A stretch of 64,000 nt of DNA from Diphasiastrum complanatum (GCA_029204225.1 CM055108.1:20963644-21027643), one strand, 5' to 3'. Shown: positions 20,591 to 32,400, counted from the stretch's first letter. A program made the numbers and translations. Notes: a model not told the origin generated them from the letters alone.

Positions 20591-23115
20591 CCAAAGAGGG
20601 CCCTATAAGAAATGCCATGTAGGAGAGAGAAAAATAACTATAAAGTAATTATAATATCATTTTCTAACTTCTTTACGCATCTGCCCGCACTACTTTCCAT
20701 GTAAATAAATGCACCTTAGTTTAGTCACATCAAACTTCACTGGTGTTTAACCACAGTTAAAACATAATTTTTCAAAATGCTGAAATATTTCCTCCCAATA
20801 GTTGGGAACACTCAAAAATTTGAATTAGAAGTGACATTTCTGAAGAAAGCCTACGCCATCTCTATCTCCAGCAGAGTCGTTAGCGCCATCTCCAGCTTTG
20901 TTATTGTCGTCGTGTTGTTTGTTACTATACTACTGTACTGATGACAAAGCTTTATCATCTTCATGTGGATCTGTCACCAAAATATGCAAATTTAACCAAT
21001 CAATAAGCTCTAGAATAGAGTAACTTCTCCCAATTCTCATAAAGAAAAAGACACTATTTTTGTAACTTCCTAGATGAAAACAATCCATACCCTCTATAAC
21101 AAATATTGGTTTTAGTATATATAAGGAATGCATGAGTTTTTTATTTGAGATCCTCCATAAGAGATGTTCTTTTATTTCATAGATTGTCAATCTCAAAAAT
21201 GTTCACTCTTTTATAGTAAAGGATACCTCTTGCCTATTCTGCTTAAGAAGCAAAATGTGTCAATGATTTTTGTTCTCACCTTTTCCTCTTCTCAAGTAGC
21301 ACTTCCATCACGCTCCCTGCTGCCACACTTGAATGCTTTCAATTAGTGTGATACTGAAATTTTGTTATTTCAAGGATTATTCCAAACATCTTAATGCATG
21401 AATGTCACTTACTAGCTTATCTTATTTTCACATTATTTTTGATATATTTCACTATCTTTCTTTGTTTTATCTCATTCCTTATACTCCTTATTCTACATTG
21501 CTAACTGGTTGAATCGAACTAACAAATCGGAATTACCATGGTTGTCTACGACACCTCAAATAGTTACATATCAAATTAGATCATTTGTTTGATAGTGTCA
21601 ATAGCATGACAACAAATTTGCGAAAATTTTCATACAATAACAAAATTAATAGGTAGTCACATCCATACTATGTATCTAATCATTTAGAATAATGTATCAT
21701 AGTTTTGTGTCAGCCCCTTTACCTCTGACCACTATGGCTGCCACATGTCACTTCCAGACTGGTCAACCGAGGTGAAAGTGCTCATAACTTTGCCACATGT
21801 CACTTCCAAGACTGGTCAACCGAGGTGAAAGTGCTCATAACTTTCCATAATATTCATGTGAAAAAAAGTCAAAAAGTATTCATTAAGCAATGGAAGGTGT
21901 AGGGCAGAGTACATTTTGTTCTACTTTCCAAAAAATCTAGGCTTGTGAGTGAGCACTCCTTCCATAATAAGTTATGCTCATTAACAAACACTAAACTTGG
22001 AAAGAAAATCCTCTTTTTTCCGTGTTCAATCTTTCTTAGTTTTGCATTTGGCGTAGTTATGTTCATTCACATGTACTAAATTCGAAAGTATGTAAAAAGT
22101 AATTAAAAGCTCCTTCTGATGTCATGGGTAAGCTGGTAAATGAATGTTCGATCTTGTATGCGTTCTGGTAACAGCCAAGACGGAAGTGAAAATATAAACT
22201 ATGTCCAAGACAAGACTCACGAGACACTGTCACTTCGTTGATGTAAGCTTGTAGCAAGATGAAATCCTGGATGGAGCACAATCAGTGTTGTGAAGATGCC
22301 AGAGCCCGGACTGTATGAACCATGTGAACCATATAGCTAAACTGTAACAAGAGTTAATAAGCTGTGTGCGGGGCAAGAGCGAAGGCCTGAGAAGTTTGGC
22401 CAGCACTCAAATTTTTAACCGTCTTCGCGGGAGTTATGACAGCAAGTATATGTCCACATTCAAATCTGCAAGTGAATGGAAGCAATCAAAGTGTGACTAC
22501 AGTACCTCAAATGCATGCTTCCGATGTATTTCAGAAGTGGTCCCATTTTTGTATGATTGAACATTTTTATGATATCTGAAATGTTAACTACGTGTTAAAA
22601 AGCACGCTCAATCTAAGAAAACTCCCACTTTAAAGTATTGTCTGTTCAGAGAATATGATGGACTAGCTTTGTTACAAACTTGCAATAAAAAATAGGCATT
22701 CATCTACTTTATCGAAGCTCTTCATTTGCTCGTCTACTTAAATTGATAATTGCATGTTTGATAATGAGCTCAGCTAAAGCTCAATCTTTAACAGAACTAC
22801 CACCATGCCTGTAACAAGTTGCAAAGAAATGTCGGAAGAACCAATGAAGCATTCGAAATTCTTTGAAAAATATAGTCGACCTTTTAATATATACTTGAAA
22901 GGCATGGTCCGAGAACAAGCTCATAACTGTTTTGGACAACATAGTCATGGAACTTTGGACGTCATGAAATTCATCAATCTCTTGAGAAACGTAGTTGCTA
23001 CGAAGCTCAGCCAAGCTTATAGTCTATTCCACACTGCGACAAAATATATAACAAATTCAAAACAATAAAGTAGAAACAGCAATGAGCATTCTTATTCGAG
23101 GTAACTGTCATTCTA
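20591..23115. other. Non-coding region downstream of KCS
   Basis: No gene could be supported in these 2.5 kb. A GC-rich palindrome occurs at about 20588-20606 (AGGGCCC then GGGCCCT), and a tandem duplication at 21740-21844. The right part (22560-23115) should contain the 3' UTR of the minus-strand KCS gene. I did not find an unambiguous poly(A) signal there. Confidence 0.5.
21740..21844. repeat. Tandem duplication, two units of 52-53 bp
   Basis: GCCACATGTCACTTCC begins both units, at 21740 and 21792. They differ by one inserted A. Each unit carries the CACATGTC core and GGTCAACCGAGG. It is non-coding. Confidence 0.95.
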
Positions 23116-24897
23116 TCAAGGTAGCACCAGATTGTTGCTCTTCTGTTCTTCAGTTGGATCGTCTTTGGTTATTGACAGGACCTCATCGTCGCTTAGTTCG
23201 CGGCCTTTCCTACAATCGAAAAGCTTTCCCTCGACTGTCTTGTAGATGAGCTGGTTTTTGGAACTGGTATCAGTTATGTTCGTTGAGATATTTCCAGGAT
23301 ATTTATGAATGCATTCCAACCATGGACTGCGACTTGGCTGTTTCACAGTGCGAAGAGCTTTCCAAACTACGCTGTTGCACTTGAATCCGGATCCAATGCC
23401 TACTTGAAAAAGACGATCACCTTTTTTGACTCTTTCCTTGGCCTCCACATAGGCTAACTCGTACCAGAGGCAGCTACTTGATGTGTTGCCGAAGCGATGG
23501 AGAGTCGTTCGAGAAGGCTCCATGAGAAAATCAGACAGCTTCAGATTTTTCTGAAGCTCGTCAAGTACACCTCTACCTCCCGCGTGAAGAAGAAAATGAT
23601 CAAATGCAAGCTTAAAGTCCGGAATGTAAGGCTTTCTGGCAGAGTGAAATACCTTACGAGAGATGAGATTTAAGAGGAATCGCAGTTGTTCTGAAATTGG
23701 AAGAACTAGCGGTCCCAGCGTGGTCATATTCGTTTTAAGCGCATCGCCTGCTACTTCCATTAGATGCTTTGAAAGGGAAACGCCAACGACGCCATCTTCA
23801 TCTTCTTCCTGAATGACACTTTGGAAGGACTTGTCATCTGGAGCCCTGTGAGTCCTAACGCAGTGGATCAGCTCATATTTTGCTCTTCTCCTTTCGGATC
23901 TCTTATTGGTAAGAAGGATAGCCGCTCCTCCCACCCGAAAGAGACAGTTTGATAGCAACATCGACTTTTTGTTTCCACAATACCAGTTTAGCGTGATGTT
24001 CTCAGTGCTCAGAACAATAGCGTAAGAGTTGGAATGCGATCTTAGCATATCCTTTGCCAAATCGATAGCTATCATGCTAGCACTACAACCCATTCCACTA
24101 AGGTTGAAGCTGCAAATATTGCTTCTCATTTTGTAGCGGTTCACAATCATGGATGTAAGAGACGGTGTAGGGGTAAAACAGCTGCAGTTTACAATCAGAA
24201 TGCCAACATCTTTCGGTGTCAGCCCGGTTTTCAGAAACAGCTCGTCTAAAACCCCAAACATAACCTCCTCCGACTCAATGCGTGCCTGCTGCATGGATGG
24301 CTGAACTTGAGGCTCGTGATATGCAAACGGTGGTAGGTAAGTTTCTTCCCCCAATCCAGACCGTAGAAACACCTTCTTCTGGAACGCAATATTCTCCTCG
24401 GAGTATACTCCAGCTCGCCTTGCGAAATACTCCAACAACTCATATGAGCATTTTCTGTCGGGGTTAGGCTCAAAGCAAGCAAAATCCAAAATGTATATTG
24501 AGTTAGGCCTGGACATTATGTAAAGCGCAATAAAGAACGCAGTAGCTCCTGAACATAGCATAACGTAAAGAAGATTGAACTGCAAATGCTTCCAGAGCTG
24601 GACCATGACCTCCCTAGCTGAGCCCAGGTTTCCAATTTCAGCAAAGATTAAAAATAAGAGACACACAAGAAGAAATAGCATCAAGTGCTTTATAAGATAA
24701 TGGTATCCTAGTTTCACATACTTCATATTCACAGATTGACGGACATCAGGGATCGTTTGCCTCAAAGCGATCATGACATTAGATCCTTTGATAAAGGTAG
24801 CTGTCTTTTTACGAGCTTCCAGAGGGACGTCTTGGCTGCCCTCTGGGTAAGTTCGACGTCCCATAGAGAGACGGGAATGACAACTTTGCTGGCACAT
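23116..24897 (-). CDS. KCS: 3-ketoacyl-CoA synthase (very-long-chain fatty acid elongase)
   Basis: KCS condenses malonyl-CoA with a long-chain acyl-CoA, the first and rate-limiting step of very-long-chain fatty acid elongation at the ER. The products feed waxes, cutin or suberin and sphingolipids. The 593-residue frame is intact and intronless, as is common in the family. Two membrane segments lie at about 67-88 and 107-128, after the typical SVNMKYVKLGYHYL. The FAE1/CUT1 domain has catalytic Cys271 in SGMGCSAS. His350, His434, His438, His467 and Asn471 (RTH, FDHFLLHAGGRG, HRFGNTSSS) match the family spacing. GIGSGFKCNSVVW closes the fold, and a charged tail of about 50 residues follows. The start is ATG at 24897 (MCQQS) or 24864 (MGRRT); the open frame further upstream has no ATG. 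Around Cys271, Gly-Gly-Met is Ser-Gly-Met. The gene sits between copia family B fragments but shows no damage, so I judge it functional. Confidence 0.95.
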   Translation of the reverse strand: MCQQSCHSRLSMGRRTYPEGSQDVPLEARKKTATFIKGSNVMIALRQTIPDVRQSVNMKYVKLGYHYLIKHLMLFLLVCLLFLIFAEIGNLGSAREVMVQLWKHLQFNLLYVMLCSGATAFFIALYIMSRPNSIYILDFACFEPNPDRKCSYELLEYFARRAGVYSEENIAFQKKVFLRSGLGEETYLPPFAYHEPQVQPSMQQARIESEEVMFGVLDELFLKTGLTPKDVGILIVNCSCFTPTPSLTSMIVNRYKMRSNICSFNLSGMGCSASMIAIDLAKDMLRSHSNSYAIVLSTENITLNWYCGNKKSMLLSNCLFRVGGAAILLTNKRSERRRAKYELIHCVRTHRAPDDKSFQSVIQEEDEDGVVGVSLSKHLMEVAGDALKTNMTTLGPLVLPISEQLRFLLNLISRKVFHSARKPYIPDFKLAFDHFLLHAGGRGVLDELQKNLKLSDFLMEPSRTTLHRFGNTSSSCLWYELAYVEAKERVKKGDRLFQVGIGSGFKCNSVVWKALRTVKQPSRSPWLECIHKYPGNISTNITDTSSKNQLIYKTVEGKLFDCRKGRELSDDEVLSITKDDPTEEQKSNNLVLP

Positions 24898-25319
24898 TCT
24901 CAGCAAAATAAAACAAGATACTGGAACAAAAAACAAATAAAGCGACAGCCCCGAATGCAAGAGATAGAAGAACTCGCAGCTATAATCAGGAGCTTTCAAG
25001 ACCTCAGCTTAAGAGCACATACAGATGAAAAGTTTTGTGAATGTCAGTTGAAAAAGGCACTCAAAATGCTGAAAGACCTCAACTTTAACGTAGTTATTCA
25101 CAATCCAGATTCTGCAAGAATGGTCAATTTCTCATGCCCTCATCAAACACATGCAGCTTCTTTTAACGTTCGACCTAACACAGCTTGATCCACCTCCTGA
25201 ATTGCCCAAAATCGATAAATGCTTGTCCAGCAGCCGACTGCACATACTCACAAAAGGAGCTCAGTATGATCAACTAAGTAGATCACGAGAAGAGCATCTC
25301 ATTTTATGAATGTTGTCAC
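24898..25319 (-). promoter_or_regulatory. Presumed KCS 5' flank / promoter region
   Basis: This is the sequence directly upstream of the KCS start. The KCS frame stays open to 24999 without an ATG, so 24898-24999 is likely 5' UTR. A weak TATA-like TTATAGC lies at about 24979-24985 on the minus strand, but no element can be assigned firmly. A plus-strand reading frame across 24910-25188 is open but unrecognised. Confidence 0.35.
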
Positions 25320-25442
25320 ATGGATGATGAAACCAAGGAGCAGGCTGCAGAAGAGAATGCAAAAGCAGAATCTCCGGAGGACGAAGAGGAGAGGAGGAGC
25401 GAAGGTGATGGAATTTGGTATGGCATATCACGTACTTTATAA
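25320..25442 (+). CDS. Small acidic ORF, 40 codons, function unknown
   Basis: A plus-strand ATG opens a 40-residue product, MDDETKEQAAEENAKAESP, then a Glu/Arg-rich run, ending GIWYGISRTL. The frame is open 14 codons further upstream (from 25278). Local composition is more GC-rich than the surroundings and resembles coding sequence. It could be a short protein, one exon of an unrecognised gene or chance. There is no similarity I can name. It is divergent from KCS and 0.4 kb from its start. Confidence 0.25.
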   Translation: MDDETKEQAAEENAKAESPEDEEERRSEGDGIWYGISRTL

Positions 25443-26207
25443 CGGTGACACCGGTTGCCGGTGCCATCTATCTTCCTCTACTTTTGCCGAGGTCCTGACA
25501 CCTGACTCGTCCCTCGAATGGGGCAATCAGTTTTTGGTGACGCCGGACTGCATTTAAGGTTAAAATGGATGGTGTTTTCACACTTAGAGCACCTTTCCAT
25601 GATCACCTCTTCAGCCAGGGAGTATCAAAGAGCATGGGTTGAGGAAGAGGTGCTCACCTTTGCACAAAACTCATAAATTAGGTTTTGGAACCCGTTTAGC
25701 CAAAAATAGCACTTGGTTGAATGGGCCACATGGAAAGAGCACATGGAAAGAGCTCCTTAGAGACAAGAATTTATGACAACGTGGTCCATAAGTACTTTGT
25801 GTTTAGAATTTTTAGGTTGTTGGCCATGCTTCATTGACACAAAGATAACTTGCTAGCAAGCCCTTTCAGTCCCCCATATGCTTGCTTAGTCACTTTTAAA
25901 TGTAATACATGTAGCATCTATATCTATCTACAAAGACAAGTAGCATCTATATCTATAAATCAACTTCACACAAAGACCCACCAAAGTTCACAATAGTGGC
26001 TTGTTGTATCTTGTGCACATCAAAATTGCACAGTCATTTTCATGCTAAGGACAACTTGAAATATGAAAGTACTTCATTACATGTTAATGTGGCTATTGAC
26101 TATGAAAGACAATGGTTTTGAGCTTAATTATATGTACTATTATTTTAATGAATGCTTCTTCAATGTTATCTTTATCTTACGAGACTAATGTGAGGCAATA
26201 TTATGTG
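25443..26207. other. Non-coding, no recognisable feature
   Basis: This AT-rich stretch between the KCS 5' flank and the truncation point of family B copy III has no supported gene. One short tandem repeat is present: GTAGCATCTATATCTAT occurs twice at about 25910-25960. Confidence 0.5.
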
Positions 26208-27606
26208 TTGAGGTTAAGTAACTCAACTTTATCACAAGGATAGTCGAGATCAAGAACAATAGATTGTCTAGACATTTGTTGTACAGCAACATGATTCAAG
26301 TGACCAAGTCTATAATGCCAAAGTAAACTTTTATTTGCATGAATAGAAGTATTGAGCGCCTGACTAGAGGCAGAAAAGCAGTGACTTAATTTATACAAGT
26401 ATCCATGCCTCTTTCCTAGTGCTAGGATCTTGTCTGTCCTATCAACTACTTTGCACTGATCACATTCAAATTTTACTCTATGTCCTAGATCTGTGATTTT
26501 GCATACAGAGAGCAGATTTGTAGACAAATTTGGTACATACATGACTTCAGAAAGTAGCTTAGATTGATCATTTGCAGCTCAATCTCACAGTACCTTCACC
26601 TTTAATAGCTTGTGTGCTATTGTTGCCAAAGTGAACATATTTCTTGGTACTGTAAGATGTATAGGACTCGAAACACCCAATGAGGCAGGTCATGTGCTGA
26701 GTGGCTCCGAAATCCAAAAACTAAGAACTATTGTCGAATGCTCCTTGATGGCTAGTCATGAAGGCATCATGGTCCATTTCTTGAATAGACTGTGGAGCTT
26801 CTGCAGCTGCTTTTGCCACTTGATTCGACTGCCCCTTGCTATTGTTCTTTGCTTGTAGTATCCAACAGTCTTGAATTTTGTGGTTGTTTTACTTGCAGTA
26901 CCTGCAAAACAACTTCTTCTTCGTCTACGAATTCGACTGTTCTTTGTGCTGTGCTGGTTTCTGGTCTAGCTTTGATTGCTTCGGGCCTTTCTTTTTCTTC
27001 TGCTTAGACGTGCTCTTGTTAGTGTATAAAGTGTGAGAATCAGCTGAGGAACTTGAGGCTTCGTTCATCCATGTGTCTTCCTGCAACAACATAATAATGA
27101 CTCTCGAAAGAGTCAGTTTTGGATGTGTCGTGATGATCATCACCCAATTGTTGTATGAGCTTGGAAAATATATCTCGCACTTCGTATAGTGTGCTCAAGA
27201 TGTCCCATACTTCTTTTGATGTCTGAGCCTCGCATACATGGCCGATTTGGGTGTCCGTAAATGTTGAGGATGATCAACGCAAAAGCCTTTCCATCCTTCA
27301 GCTTCCATTTGGCGACTATTGCATTGTCTGCTTTGGGTTTCCCTTCTACACCTGTAACAACGTCATACAATTCTTTAGCCATTAGTACAGTTTTCATCTT
27401 AAATTTTCGCAGATGGTCATTGGCTCCATCAAGCTTGTCCATGATAGGACTGGCTTTCCCTTGGGAATCCATGTGAAAGATTAGTCTAAGTGATAAGAAA
27501 AACTATTAGTGACTTAAGTATGAAAATCTGGTATAGAACAAAAAGACAATTACTCTATCGGCTAGTAGAGTCTTGTACTGTGGAATCTTATCAGGCTACA
27601 AAAATA
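26208..27606 (-). pseudogene. Copia family B, copy III (gag to GAG-pre-integrase)
   Basis: In element order there is first a gag start (MDSQGKASPIMDKLDGAND, then LRKFKMKTVLMAKELYDVV, 27140-27472), then a truncated gag middle. A zinc knuckle whose CRYCK is followed by a stop comes next, then a decayed protease (LDFGATQHMT, with Ser-to-Phe in the active site, about 26700). Last is GAG-pre-integrase YVPNLSTNLLSV to LLWHYRLGHLNHVAVQQM (26201-26542). The element breaks at 26208 in the middle of integrase. About 560 bp overlap in content with copy II, so II and III are not simply two halves of one element. Confidence 0.88.
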
Positions 27607-27618
27607 GCTCTGATACCA
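27607..27618 (-). promoter_or_regulatory. Primer binding site, copia family B copy III
   Basis: TGGTATCAGAGC on the minus strand directly abuts the LTR beginning at 27619. Confidence 0.95.
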
Positions 27619-28013
27619 TGTTGGAGGAAGAGGGTGTGTCATGCGTGAGAAACGAAAATAGCTCAAAAAGAAGAGGAACACGAAAAAGGAGACGAATTCA
27701 AAACTTGAACGAGAAACAAACTCGAAAGAAAGTGTCTGCGCGCAGTAGAATGAGCTATATTACTCTTTTCCTAAGCATGACTACGCCTATCAGAAACAAA
27801 CAGAATGTTAGTCATACATATCACGGTTGTTTTGATTATGTAGCCAAACATTAATAAAACATCAGAAGAATAATTTGTCGTGAACAGCTAGACAAATTAT
27901 TTTTCGCGAATGATTCACGAAGAGCTAGACTGAGCTCGATTGATAATCAGTCTCGAACAATTCGCGAAAGACAAGACTAAATATTAGTCGTGAACAGCTA
28001 GACTAATAATAAT
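27619..28013 (-). repeat. Partial 5' LTR, family B copy III
   Basis: It starts TGTTGGAGGAAGAGGG, as does the LTR at 16522, and shares ACTAAATATTAGTCGTGAACAG-type repeats with it. It is truncated at about 28013, in the middle of the AATAATAATT word where both other LTR copies continue. It contains internal sequence that copy II has lost. Confidence 0.88.
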
Positions 28014-28017
28014 TGGT

Positions 28018-28500
28018 TAGAGCAAAGTGCTTTAAATCAAACGAAGCAATTTGTTTCTTTGCAGCAGCCAGCTCATCTTTATTCTTGTCCAATTTGGATT
28101 GAAGGGATAAAGGATAATCATTCAATTTATGGAGAGTGACCTCAAATTTTTTATTGCTCTGCTCCATGGTGTTGAGCTGAGCCAAGAGCTTAGTTCTTCA
28201 AATCTCCGTTCATCCCCTGCATTTTGGTTATCTTCTGTTCATAACCCCTTTGCATGGCATCAGTATTATGTAGATACATAATCATCTACTTCACCTCCGG
28301 ATTAACATCTGTCAACCAGTCTGGAGTACCTGGTTCTAGCGTCTGGTCCTTCTACTCTGTTTGATCGGATATATCTTCTATATCGACAGTAGCAGTAGTG
28401 TTGATAGTCTTCAATAGCAGCATCAGCAACTTCTTGGACCCGCTCGATTCTAAAGCTTGCAGCATCCTTACGAACGAACACACAATCGAGATGTAACAAG
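28018..28500 (-). pseudogene. Coiled-coil-like ORF remnant, unknown
   Basis: Minus-strand frames encode LNTMEQSNKKFEVTLHKLND, then SKLDKNKDELAAAKKQ, a heptad-like charged stretch. It is preceded by EDISDQTE, LEPGTPDWLTDVNPE and MQRGYEQKITKMQGM across several stops. It resembles the coiled-coil N-terminal part of some gypsy gag proteins, but I cannot assign it. It lies between a truncated copia LTR and a gypsy integrase. Confidence 0.35.
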
Positions 28501-28559
28501 CATATAATGAATGAGTGGATAAAAAAATTAGAAAATAAAATTAAAAAAATTAAAATATT

Positions 28560-29600
28560 TACTCAAAATATCTTTTTACGTGGGAACCATTTACTCTTGT
28601 CTGCTGCATATTTCCTTGTAAATCTGCTAGTTGAAAGGAATTCATTATCAAAATTTTCAATTACTTTATACAGACTCATCCAACGAGTATGTAACTTTCC
28701 TGAAAACTTGATATGACGGTTATCGTATAGAAGAGCAAAGTCTCCCTCACACAAAACAACCTTCTTTATCGTAGTGTCAAAGGTTTTTTTTCATCTCAAC
28801 TGTATCTTTGTCGTATCGATTAATGATTGTTTACGATTCTCCTCTAGTTTTTTGATCGATAAGAATCTCTCATCTAAGCTCGATTGCTAGTCAGATCTAG
28901 TTTTGATTTGTACGCGATATGTCAATACTTCAAACTCTATCAACAATATCAAATGCATGCCATAGACCAGATAAGACAGAGTTTGTTTTGTGGTCACCTT
29001 TTCGACATTTCTATACGCCCATAGGATAGAAGATTCCAATCATATGCGTGCATTGTGGTGATCTTATTTAGGATCTTACACAAAATACCATTGACTTGCT
29101 CAGTCAAATCGTTAGCCTTTGGGTTGTACGGAGTTGTTTTTCGGTGTTTGATCATAAAGTGCGTAGTAAGCAAGCGTATCGTATCATTTAAGAAAACTCC
29201 AATGGACAACCGTAATGGGTTATAATGTTCTGAAAAAGAAACTCTGCAATAGTTTTTGCATCATTCCTTTTCGTCGCTTCCACTTCGACCATCTTGGTCG
29301 TGTAGTCAGTTGCTACAAGAATATAACTTCTTTTAGTATAGCGAGTGACAGGCTTTATCGGTCCAACAAAGTCAATGCCCCATTTTTCAAATGGTGCAAG
29401 TGGAAGTATCAACATAACTGGCCAATATATTGAAGGAGTTGGTTTCCCAGCTCGTTGACAAGGATCATAGGTTTTTACAACTGCTTCAACATTATTGAAC
29501 ATCGTTGGCCACCAATACTTGGCATTTAGGATCTTCTTACCAACATTCACTACTACAAAGTGTTCACCTGCATTTTTTGAATGCGTGGCTCTAATAACCT
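28560..29600 (-). pseudogene. Gypsy integrase
   Basis: In element order the zinc-binding region and core N-terminus come first (29188-29550): KYWWPTMFNNVE, CQRAGKPT, LAPFEKWGIDFVGPI with the first Asp, and YILVATDYTTKMVEVEA. The frame then breaks near 29200 and continues as HRKTTPYNPKANDLTEQVN, carrying the Glu block (28994-29209). The C-terminal GPY/F-like part, ALLYDNRHIKFSGKLHTRWM, is at 28563-28754. Several frameshifts make it a fossil. A homologue of the N-terminal part is on the plus strand at 46315-46645. Confidence 0.9.
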
Positions 29601-31020
29601 TCGGAATCGATCAATTTAAGACATCTGCGAAGCTCTTCATGAGGTTCCATTGTACAAAGTGCATTATTCCTTATAGTATACGGTGCAACCTTATGTTGGA
29701 ATACCATCTTTTGTTCAAGATAAAAAAGAACTGGATAATTTTGATTTGAAAGATAATCTATTATGTCGCCATATAATAAATCTTCTGCAGGTAATAACAT
29801 AATATTTTCATCAGGAAATTCATCACTGAGATTTTCAGTAATAGATCCTGTATTTAAGCGAGATAAATAGTCTGCATTAGTATGGTACTTCCCTTGGTGT
29901 ACCTCTTCTTGATAATCAAATTCCTACAACAAAACCACCCATCTAGTTATTTGGCCCAGAAGATCTGGTTTATTAACCAAGTGTTCTAGTGCATAATGGT
30001 CGACATGGAAGATAAAGGAATATCCCAGCAAATAATGTCAAAACTTCTTCATTGAAAAAATCATTCCAAGTCCTTCACGTTCCGTCACCAAATAGTTCTT
30101 TTTCGTGAGGCTTATAACTGACGCCCTGCATAGTAGACAGGATAGTCTCGTTTTTCATCATTTTTCTGACTTAGGGTAACTCAAATTGCAAATGACGAAA
30201 CATCCACATTAACATGAAATGTCCTTACCCAATCAAGAGGTCTCAAAATTGGGATGTCCAAGAGTTTCTGCTTCAGTAACTCAAATGATTGTTGACATTC
30301 ATCAACCATTCATAATAAATGTCTTTCTTCAACAAATGTGTTAGCGGTGCAGCAATAGATGTGTGGTCTTGAATGAACCTTCTATAATAACCAACGTGAC
30401 CCAAAAATCCTCTAAATTCTCGCAGGTTTTTTAGTTCCTTCAAATTCTATAGAATTTCCACCTTATCTTTATCGACTTCAATTTCTCTTTTCAGTATTAT
30501 GTGTTAGAGTAGTATTCCTTCTGGCATGCCAAAATAACACTTCTCTGAATGCAAACACAGTGAAGTCTCTCTGCATCTCTGCAATGTCTTTCGCAATTTT
30601 GAAAGATGAGTGTCTTCTGAGCTATGAATGCAGAAGTCATCCATAAAGATCTCCAAGAATACACGTAGATATTCTTGAAAAATGACAGTCATCATTCTCT
30701 GAAATGTGGCTGGCATGTTACACAGTCCGATCGACATCTTCTGATAGGCGTAAGTACCCCCAATAAGTCGTGAAAGTTGTTTTGGACTGGTCCTCTTCTT
30801 AGATAAAGACCTGGTTATAACCAGAGAATCCATCAAGGAAGCTATATCTTTCATTTCCGGCAACTTGATCAAGAATCATATCGGTAAAAGGTAGAGGATG
30901 ATGATCTTTACGAGTTGCAACAGTAAGGTTCTGATAGTCTTGGAAAACCCGGATCTTTCTAGTCTTCTTTTTTGGAACAATCACTATAGGAAAAACCCAT
31001 TCACTGCTACTGAATAAATA
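29601..31020 (-). pseudogene. Gypsy reverse transcriptase and RNase H
   Basis: RT N-terminal motifs are at 30799-30984: VPKKKTRKIRVFQDYQNLT, then FLDGFSGYNQ. After a frameshift the RT core (30504-30872) shows MSIGLCNMPATFQRMM and FMDDFCIHS, the catalytic box with Phe-Met-Asp-Asp. RNase H lies at about 29600-30500 in scattered frames, including the block around YHYALEHLVNKPD at 29970-30000 and the linker RNNALCTMEPHEELRRCL before integrase. It is heavily damaged. Confidence 0.87.
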
Positions 31021-31299
31021 ATTTTTGACTTCAAGTATTTGTCAAGTTCATCTTTGACCAGCAATGAGTACTTAGGATTGAGCCTATATTGGCGTTAGCG
31101 TATTGGTACCGCTCCTTCTTTCAAGTCAATTCGGTGTTGACCAGATTTCTTGTTAATGCCTTTCAAATCTTCCATAGTCTAGGCAAAAAAAATCATGATA
31201 TTCAGTGAGCAGGTCCACATATTGTTGTCGGGACAAGAGTTTGGATATTAACAAGGATTTGTCAAGTATGACCTTGATAGAGAGAGTATCATTTGGATT

Positions 31300-32400
31300 A
31301 ATCATACCCACAGTCATATTGGTTGAAAAATATCCTTGTATCTCGCGTTGTGAAGGCTATTCTTTGTCTGCATTATCAAATACTTCCGTCTCTTCAATCT
31401 CGTAACAGTCCAGAAAATTCATTTCAATGTCTTCTTCTTCTAAAAAGATATGAAGTGCATAAGACGATTGCTCGGACGTAAAGCTTATATCCGATTGCGT
31501 AGTTTCTCTTTCATATAGCTCACGTTGCCATGTGATAACATGCTTGTGCAACTTTCCTTGTTCATCATGTTCTCCAGTACAATATTGCAGCTCTTTTTTC
31601 TTCCAATGAATGTTGGCATTTGCTTGATATAGCCAGGGCCTTCCGATAAGGATGGAGTAGTTGCCCATTCCGACTGGTCAGATCATAATAAAATTCATGA
31701 TAAACATTATATCTTGGATAACTCACCTACAGGCTTCCTCCTTGTCAAGTCGGCTAGTTTGATCTTTCTCTGAGTAGGCTGGATATTAGTAAGTCCAAGA
31801 GCATGCGTCGTATCTTCATAATATTGACGCTTGACCCGAAGTCAATTATTACTTTTTCAATTAAACATCATGAGATAGAGACATCAATCTCTGGCGCTCC
31901 CAGGTCTCCAAGGTCAATGGCAAAAAGGGTTATCTCAGATAGAGAAATCTTCTTCTTCCTCCTTGTCTGTGATAGACTCTTCGACTGCTTTTGATAATAC
32001 TTGTTGTTCGATAGGAGCTACTCAAATGTGATATCTGGCCTTAAGGAGCCAATATCGGAAACAATATCATACTGCTAAAGTCTACGACAACATTGAATAA
32101 CTTTGAACTTAGTGGAACTTCCTCTTCCTCTTCAAAAGTGATCTTCTTTTGAAGCGGGTTGGATTTAAATTCTTCATCGATTAGAGTTTTTGCTTCCTCA
32201 TCACCGTCCTTCTTAAATAATTTGGCAGCATTTCTGTCCTAATCAGAATCGTCCTTCAAGTCTTTTTAGGTAAGAGACTTGTTCTTCAACTTCTTTGTTG
32301 GATGCTTCTTCTTATTCTTTTGAGTCTTAACTAAACTCTCTTTTGTTGGTTTGGGTGATTTTGAAGTGCTCCAAGTGGAAACTTTACAAACACCTTCAAA
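31300..32400 (-). pseudogene. Gypsy aspartic protease region
   Basis: YSILIGRPWLYQANANIHWKK (31640-31668 and onward) is the typical C-terminal part of gypsy protease. Upstream at about 31800-31850 the active site reads VIIDFGSSVNIM, where D-S-G-S is expected, so the Ser has become Phe. The region between protease and the zinc knuckles (31850-32400) has only fragments of Lys/Glu-rich linker sequence. Confidence 0.8.

Noticed and set aside
24898-24999. N-terminal extension of KCS with a hydrophobic stretch
   Set aside because: The frame is open but its first codon is TTG, not ATG. The first ATGs are at 24897 and 24864, so the extension is probably 5' UTR.
24736-25188. Plus-strand ORF of 150 codons overlapping the KCS start
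   Set aside because: Its first half is antisense to KCS coding sequence. The second half (IEELAAIIRSFQDLSLRAH) is open but matches nothing I know. I kept it as a remark, not a gene.
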